Assembly (NCBI GenBank): GCA_026395955.1
Contig: JAPLXR010000005.1
Span: 1-49,718 of the forward strand
Source of the DNA: Candidatus Nomurabacteria bacterium
GTDB taxonomy: Bacteria; Patescibacteriota; Minisyncoccia; Phycocordibacterales; UBA9973
Direction of reading: 5' to 3'
Length of the DNA: 49,718 nt
Notes under the pieces: model-generated
Databases searched by the model: none
Told to the model about the DNA's origin: nothing
Seen by the model: the letters and a program-made list of their open reading frames with translations, nothing else
Program-made: the position numbers and the translations under genes
Shown here: piece by piece, positions 47,343 through 49,718 of the stretch
How the letters are laid out: the number at the start of each line of letters is the position of its first letter
Numbering within the stretch: the stretch's first letter is position 1

Positions 47343-47702
47343 ATGAAAAAATACTCAACAACACCGCTAATTATCTTAAAACTTGAGAAAGATAATAAAG
47401 ATAATCCAACTGGTATGCAATTACGTATATGGTCATTAGATAATGGCACTACTATAGTAGTCCGTTTATTAGAACACGATGAAAGTGCAACTCAAGCCTT
47501 GTGGAATAAAAAAACCAATGGAGAAGTTAACGATTTTATCCTTGGTTTTCTTAAAAAACAAAAGATTATTAAGAAAATCTCAAACTGGCACTATGATAAT
47601 GATATTTATGAAATAGTTCAAGAGCAAGATGAGTTTGAAGAAGCAGATGAATGTGTATATTTCTGCTGGAAAGTAAAATCAGAATTGATTAGTAAGTTTT
47701 AA
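47343..47702 (+). CDS. Hypothetical protein in the str-operon island
   Basis: A 119-residue soluble acidic protein: beta-rich first half (MQLRIWSLDNGTTIVVRLLE), a helix (EVNDFILGFLKKQKIIKK) and a C-terminal part with ECVYFCWKVKSE. No known family. It is expressed from a promoter and leader nearly identical to that of the 48328 gene, which suggests duplication of the regulatory unit. Ends at a terminator (47708-47738). Confidence 0.68.
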   Translation: MKKYSTTPLIILKLEKDNKDNPTGMQLRIWSLDNGTTIVVRLLEHDESATQALWNKKTNGEVNDFILGFLKKQKIIKKISNWHYDNDIYEIVQEQDEFEEADECVYFCWKVKSELISKF

Positions 47703-47707
47703 ATTAT

Positions 47708-47738
47708 AAAAGCCTCATAGAAATAAGAGGCTTTTTTA
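47708..47738 (+). terminator. Terminator after 47343-47702
   Basis: AAAAGCCTC/GAGGCTTTTTT hairpin with loop atagaaataa; a related hairpin (48530-48556) follows the 48328 gene. Confidence 0.85.
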
Positions 47739-47786
47739 TTTGCAAAATTGAGGTACTTTTATTTATTGTTTAACATAATTATCCAC

Positions 47787-47806
47787 ATCTACGCTATAGC
47801 GTAGAT
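47787..47806. repeat. 20-bp perfect palindrome upstream of Cas2-like gene B
   Basis: ATCTACGCTATAGCGTAGAT, identical to 48227-48246. It lies 23 bp before the start codon at 47830 and directly abuts an exact DnaA-box-like TTATCCACA (47779-47787). Confidence 0.92.
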
Positions 47807-47829
47807 TATAAATATAATATAATTAATAT

Positions 47830-48204
47830 ATGGTTCTAAATAATAAAAAGAAATACAAAGGGGTTTCTGTAAACATCTTTGGATTACCAAATTTAGATAA
47901 TTCTAAAAAAGAAAATACTGAAAGTAAAAAAATTCCAAAAAGAATTTATCTCGATTCTTTTACTGCTGATTTTAAAGAGAATGCACCAAAGAATTTAATT
48001 CTTATGTATGATATTCCAGATAATATGAAAAAGCATCGGGATTGGTTTCGTCGTCAATTAAAAAGTTTTGGTTTTATAATGGTTCAAAAGAGTGTATGGG
48101 TCGGCCCATCACCATTACCAAAAGACTTTTTAGAATATTTGAAAGAAATTAAAATAGGGGACAAGTTTAAAACTTTTAAATTAGCTAAAGCTTATAAATT
48201 CTAA
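47830..48204 (+). CDS. Solitary Cas2-like protein B (wHTH lost)
   Basis: 124 residues. The C-terminal 75 residues align closely with protein A (39023-39505): APKNLILMYDIPDN with Asp61, then FIMVQKSVWVGPSPLPKDFLEYL and KTFKLAKAYKF. The N-terminus keeps the YKGVSVNIFGLPN segment of A, but the remaining winged helix (about 45 residues of A) is missing. So this is an internal-deletion relative with a complete Cas2-like fold. It is bracketed by identical 20-bp palindromes on both sides. Confidence 0.82.
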   Translation: MVLNNKKKYKGVSVNIFGLPNLDNSKKENTESKKIPKRIYLDSFTADFKENAPKNLILMYDIPDNMKKHRDWFRRQLKSFGFIMVQKSVWVGPSPLPKDFLEYLKEIKIGDKFKTFKLAKAYKF

Positions 48205-48226
48205 TTAATTATTACTAATATCTTCA

Positions 48227-48246
48227 ATCTACGCTATAGCGTAGAT
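48227..48246. repeat. 20-bp perfect palindrome downstream of Cas2-like gene B
   Basis: Exact copy of 47787-47806, 440 bp apart, starting 22 bp after the stop codon. No T-run follows, so it is not a simple terminator. Confidence 0.92.
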
Positions 48247-48258
48247 GAAATTTTGCTG

Positions 48259-48317
48259 TTTGACTTATCTCAGTATATTTTGTATTGTTTGGATAAATAT
48301 AAACAGTTCTAAAAAAT
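48259..48317 (+). promoter_or_regulatory. Duplicated promoter/leader block, copy at 48328 gene
   Basis: See 47277-47335. TTGACT, 17-bp spacer, TATTGT, GTTTGGATAA (48287-48296) and the same AACAGTTCTAAAAAAT leader. Confidence 0.72.
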
Positions 48318-48327
48318 TATCTTAAAA

Positions 48328-48522
48328 ATGAAAAGTGATAGTAGTAAGGTATCAAATACCTATATTGAAGAAAAACCGCTTGATGGAGATAGTGCCTTTT
48401 GGCAAAGATACGAAGAAGTAAATGAAAACTGCAAAAATCGGTCAAAAGAAAAAGCAAAAAAAGAAATTGAAAAAGTTCAAAGGAGACATGAGTTGGACTA
48501 TCGTATGGAAGAAGAATTTTAA
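48328..48522 (+). CDS. Hypothetical very small charged protein
   Basis: 64 residues, almost half Lys/Glu/Arg, mostly one helix (SKEKAKKEIEKVQRRHELDYRM). The N-terminal motif KPLDGDSAFWQRYEEV is followed by the charged helix. The PLDGDSAFWQRY style resembles SRNDPFWFERF at the end of the 39649-39948 protein, which also neighbours a Cas2-like gene, but the similarity is short. Reality is supported by the conserved promoter and following terminator. Confidence 0.6.
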   Translation: MKSDSSKVSNTYIEEKPLDGDSAFWQRYEEVNENCKNRSKEKAKKEIEKVQRRHELDYRMEEEF

Positions 48523-48529
48523 ACGTTTT

Positions 48530-48556
48530 AAGCCTCGTAGAAATACAGGGCTTTTT
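48530..48556 (+). terminator. Terminator after 48328-48522
   Basis: AAGCCT/AGGGCTT imperfect hairpin followed by TTTTT; a further AAAGG/CCTTT hairpin lies at 48586-48612 before fusA. Confidence 0.65.
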
Positions 48557-48648
48557 ATTTGCAAAATTGAAAGAAATGTTTTATATTAAAGGTATATAGG
48601 GCTTAGGCCTTTTTATTTTATTAATAAGTAATTATAAACAAATATTAT

Positions 48649-49718
48649 ATGGAAAGAGATTATCCACTAGAGAAAGTTAGAAATATTGGAATTATTGCCC
48701 ACATCGATGCGGGTAAGACAACTACAACAGAACGTGTGCTTTATTACACAGGTGTTTCACATAAAATCGGTGAAGTTCATGATGGAGAAACAACTACAGA
48801 CTGGATGGAACAAGAACGTGAAAGAGGTATCACTATTACTTCTGCTGCTGTTACTTGTTTCTGGACACCGACATATGCACTTACAGACAAGAGCAAGAAG
48901 CATCGTTTCAATATTATCGATACTCCTGGGCACATTGACTTCACAGTGGAAGTAAAAAGATCTCTCCGTGTACTCGACGGTGCTGTCGTCGTATTTGATG
49001 GTGTGGCTGGGGTAGAACCTCAATCAGAAACAAACTGGCGTTATGCTGACGAGGCGAAAGTTCCTCGTATTTGTTTCGTGAACAAGCTCGACCGTACAGG
49101 TGCTAGTTTTGAACACTCATTTGCAACTATCCTCGATCGTTTGAATAAAAATGCTGTTCGTTATCAAATCCCTATCGGCCTCGAAGAAAAGCATGAAGGT
49201 GTTATCGATCTTTTGAAAATGAAAGCTTATTACTTTGAAGGTGAAATGGGTAATAAGGTTATCGAAAAAGATATTCCTGAAGACATGAAAGCAGACGCAC
49301 AAAAGTATCATGCAGAATTGATTGAAAAAATCGTTGAAACAGATGATGTTATGATGACAGAATATTTGGATGGAAAAATACCAAGTATCGAAGTTTTGAA
49401 AAAAACTCTTCGTAAGGCTGTTATCAACAATGATATTTTCCCAGTTTTCGCTGGATCAGCATTGAAAAACAAAGGTGTACAGCTCGTACTCGACGCCGTT
49501 ATTGATTATTTACCAGCTCCTACAGACATCCCTCCTATTGGCGGAATCAATCCTGATACAGAAGAACCAATGGTTCGTCATGCTTCTGATGCAGAGCCTT
49601 TTTCTGCTTTGGCTTTCAAAATCGCTACTGACCCATTCGTAGGACAAATCATTTTCTTCCGTGTATATTCTGGAACTCTTTCAGCTGGAAGTTATGTTTA
49701 CAATCCTCGTACAAGAAA
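48649..49718 (+). CDS. fusA: Elongation factor G, N-terminal part (cut by window end)
   Basis: A ribosomal translocase GTPase. The visible 356 codons begin [20 protein letters not shown] and contain G1 AHIDAGKTT, the switch-I segment [13 protein letters not shown]3 DTPGHIDF, G4 NKLD ([10 protein letters not shown]) and G5 (GSALKNKG), then the start of domain II ([17 protein letters not shown]). All GTPase motifs are intact. It lies 126 bp after the small gene 48328-48522 and about 2.2 kb from rpsG, and must use its own promoter. Confidence 0.97.
   Translation, partial: MERDYPLEKVRNIGIIAHIDAGKTTTTERVLYYTGVSHKIGEVHDGETTTDWMEQERERGITITSAAVTCFWTPTYALTDKSKKHRFNIIDTPGHIDFTVEVKRSLRVLDGAVVVFDGVAGVEPQSETNWRYADEAKVPRICFVNKLDRTGASFEHSFATILDRLNKNAVRYQIPIGLEEKHEGVIDLLKMKAYYFEGEMGNKVIEKDIPEDMKADAQKYHAELIEKIVETDDVMMTEYLDGKIPSIEVLKKTLRKAVINNDIFPVFAGSALKNKGVQLVLDAVIDYLPAPTDIPPIGGINPDTEEPMVRHASDAEPFSALAFKIATDPFVGQIIFFRVYSGTLSAGSYVYNPRTR

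Overview
The window looks like chromosomal DNA of a Candidate Phyla Radiation (Patescibacteria) bacterium, most likely of the Parcubacteria/Paceibacteria lineage. It is AT-rich with short intergenic gaps and many genes lacking Shine-Dalgarno sites. It has an FKBP-less trigger factor, a ComEC split into separate membrane and metallo-beta-lactamase proteins, a type IV pilus assembly locus beside very large secreted surface proteins, an SOD with a His in the second sphere, and solitary Cas2-like proteins. This placement is inferred from gene content; no 16S gene is present.

Layout. 1-1.45 kb: CCA-adding enzyme (3' end cut by the window edge), tRNA-Gly(GCC) and tRNA-Arg(TCG). 1.45-1.89 kb: gene-free, with a DnaA box, a perfect ParB-type parS palindrome and a three-helix inverted-repeat element. 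1.9-9.2 kb: yraN, a THEP1-like NTPase, tRNA-Pro(TGG), tRNA-Gly(TCC), a short Bacteroidota-like primary sigma factor, HU and several unknown genes. 9.2-19.1 kb: mainly housekeeping genes on the minus strand (RNase Y, ClpP, trigger factor, pyrophosphatase, NusA), with a membrane-anchored IMP-cyclohydrolase domain and a HAD phosphatase on plus. 19.2-27.3 kb: surface proteins, namely an NHL-propeller/Ig-repeat protein broken by two frame changes and a 1041-residue fibre-like Gly-rich protein. 27.4-34.2 kb: PilB, PilC and pilin-like proteins. 34.3-37.1 kb: tpiA-pgk, HIT and a BFN/UVR-like protein. 37.2-43.5 kb: RecJ, Cas2-like protein A, RNase HI, ComEC, SOD and the ComEC metallo-beta-lactamase partner; this stretch is unusually dense in hairpin-forming repeats, several inside reading frames. 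43.5-49.7 kb: a secreted protein, L28, an M50 protease and the str operon (rpsL-rpsG...fusA), which is split by a 2.2-kb island carrying Cas2-like protein B and three small unknown genes with related promoters.

Themes. The pilus genes, surface proteins and both ComEC parts fit DNA uptake and attachment in an episymbiont that salvages nucleotides; RecJ, RNase HI and CCA-adding enzyme handle nucleic acids. Two modes of expression are visible. Many housekeeping genes have a -10 box ending only 6-8 nt before ATG (likely leaderless mRNAs). A group of unknown genes has TTGACT-N17-TATTAT promoters followed by a GTTTAGATAA box and an AT-rich leader.

Most unusual content. (i) Two solitary Cas2-fold genes are each bracketed by palindromic repeats with a GCTATAGC-type core. 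(ii) Dispersed hairpin repeats lie in frame in recJ and comEC: a 41-nt core inside locus-specific inverted arms, and a 48-nt hairpin whose stem differences between copies are compensatory. Together they resemble a REP-like system, possibly with a Cas2-fold partner; that link is hypothesis only.
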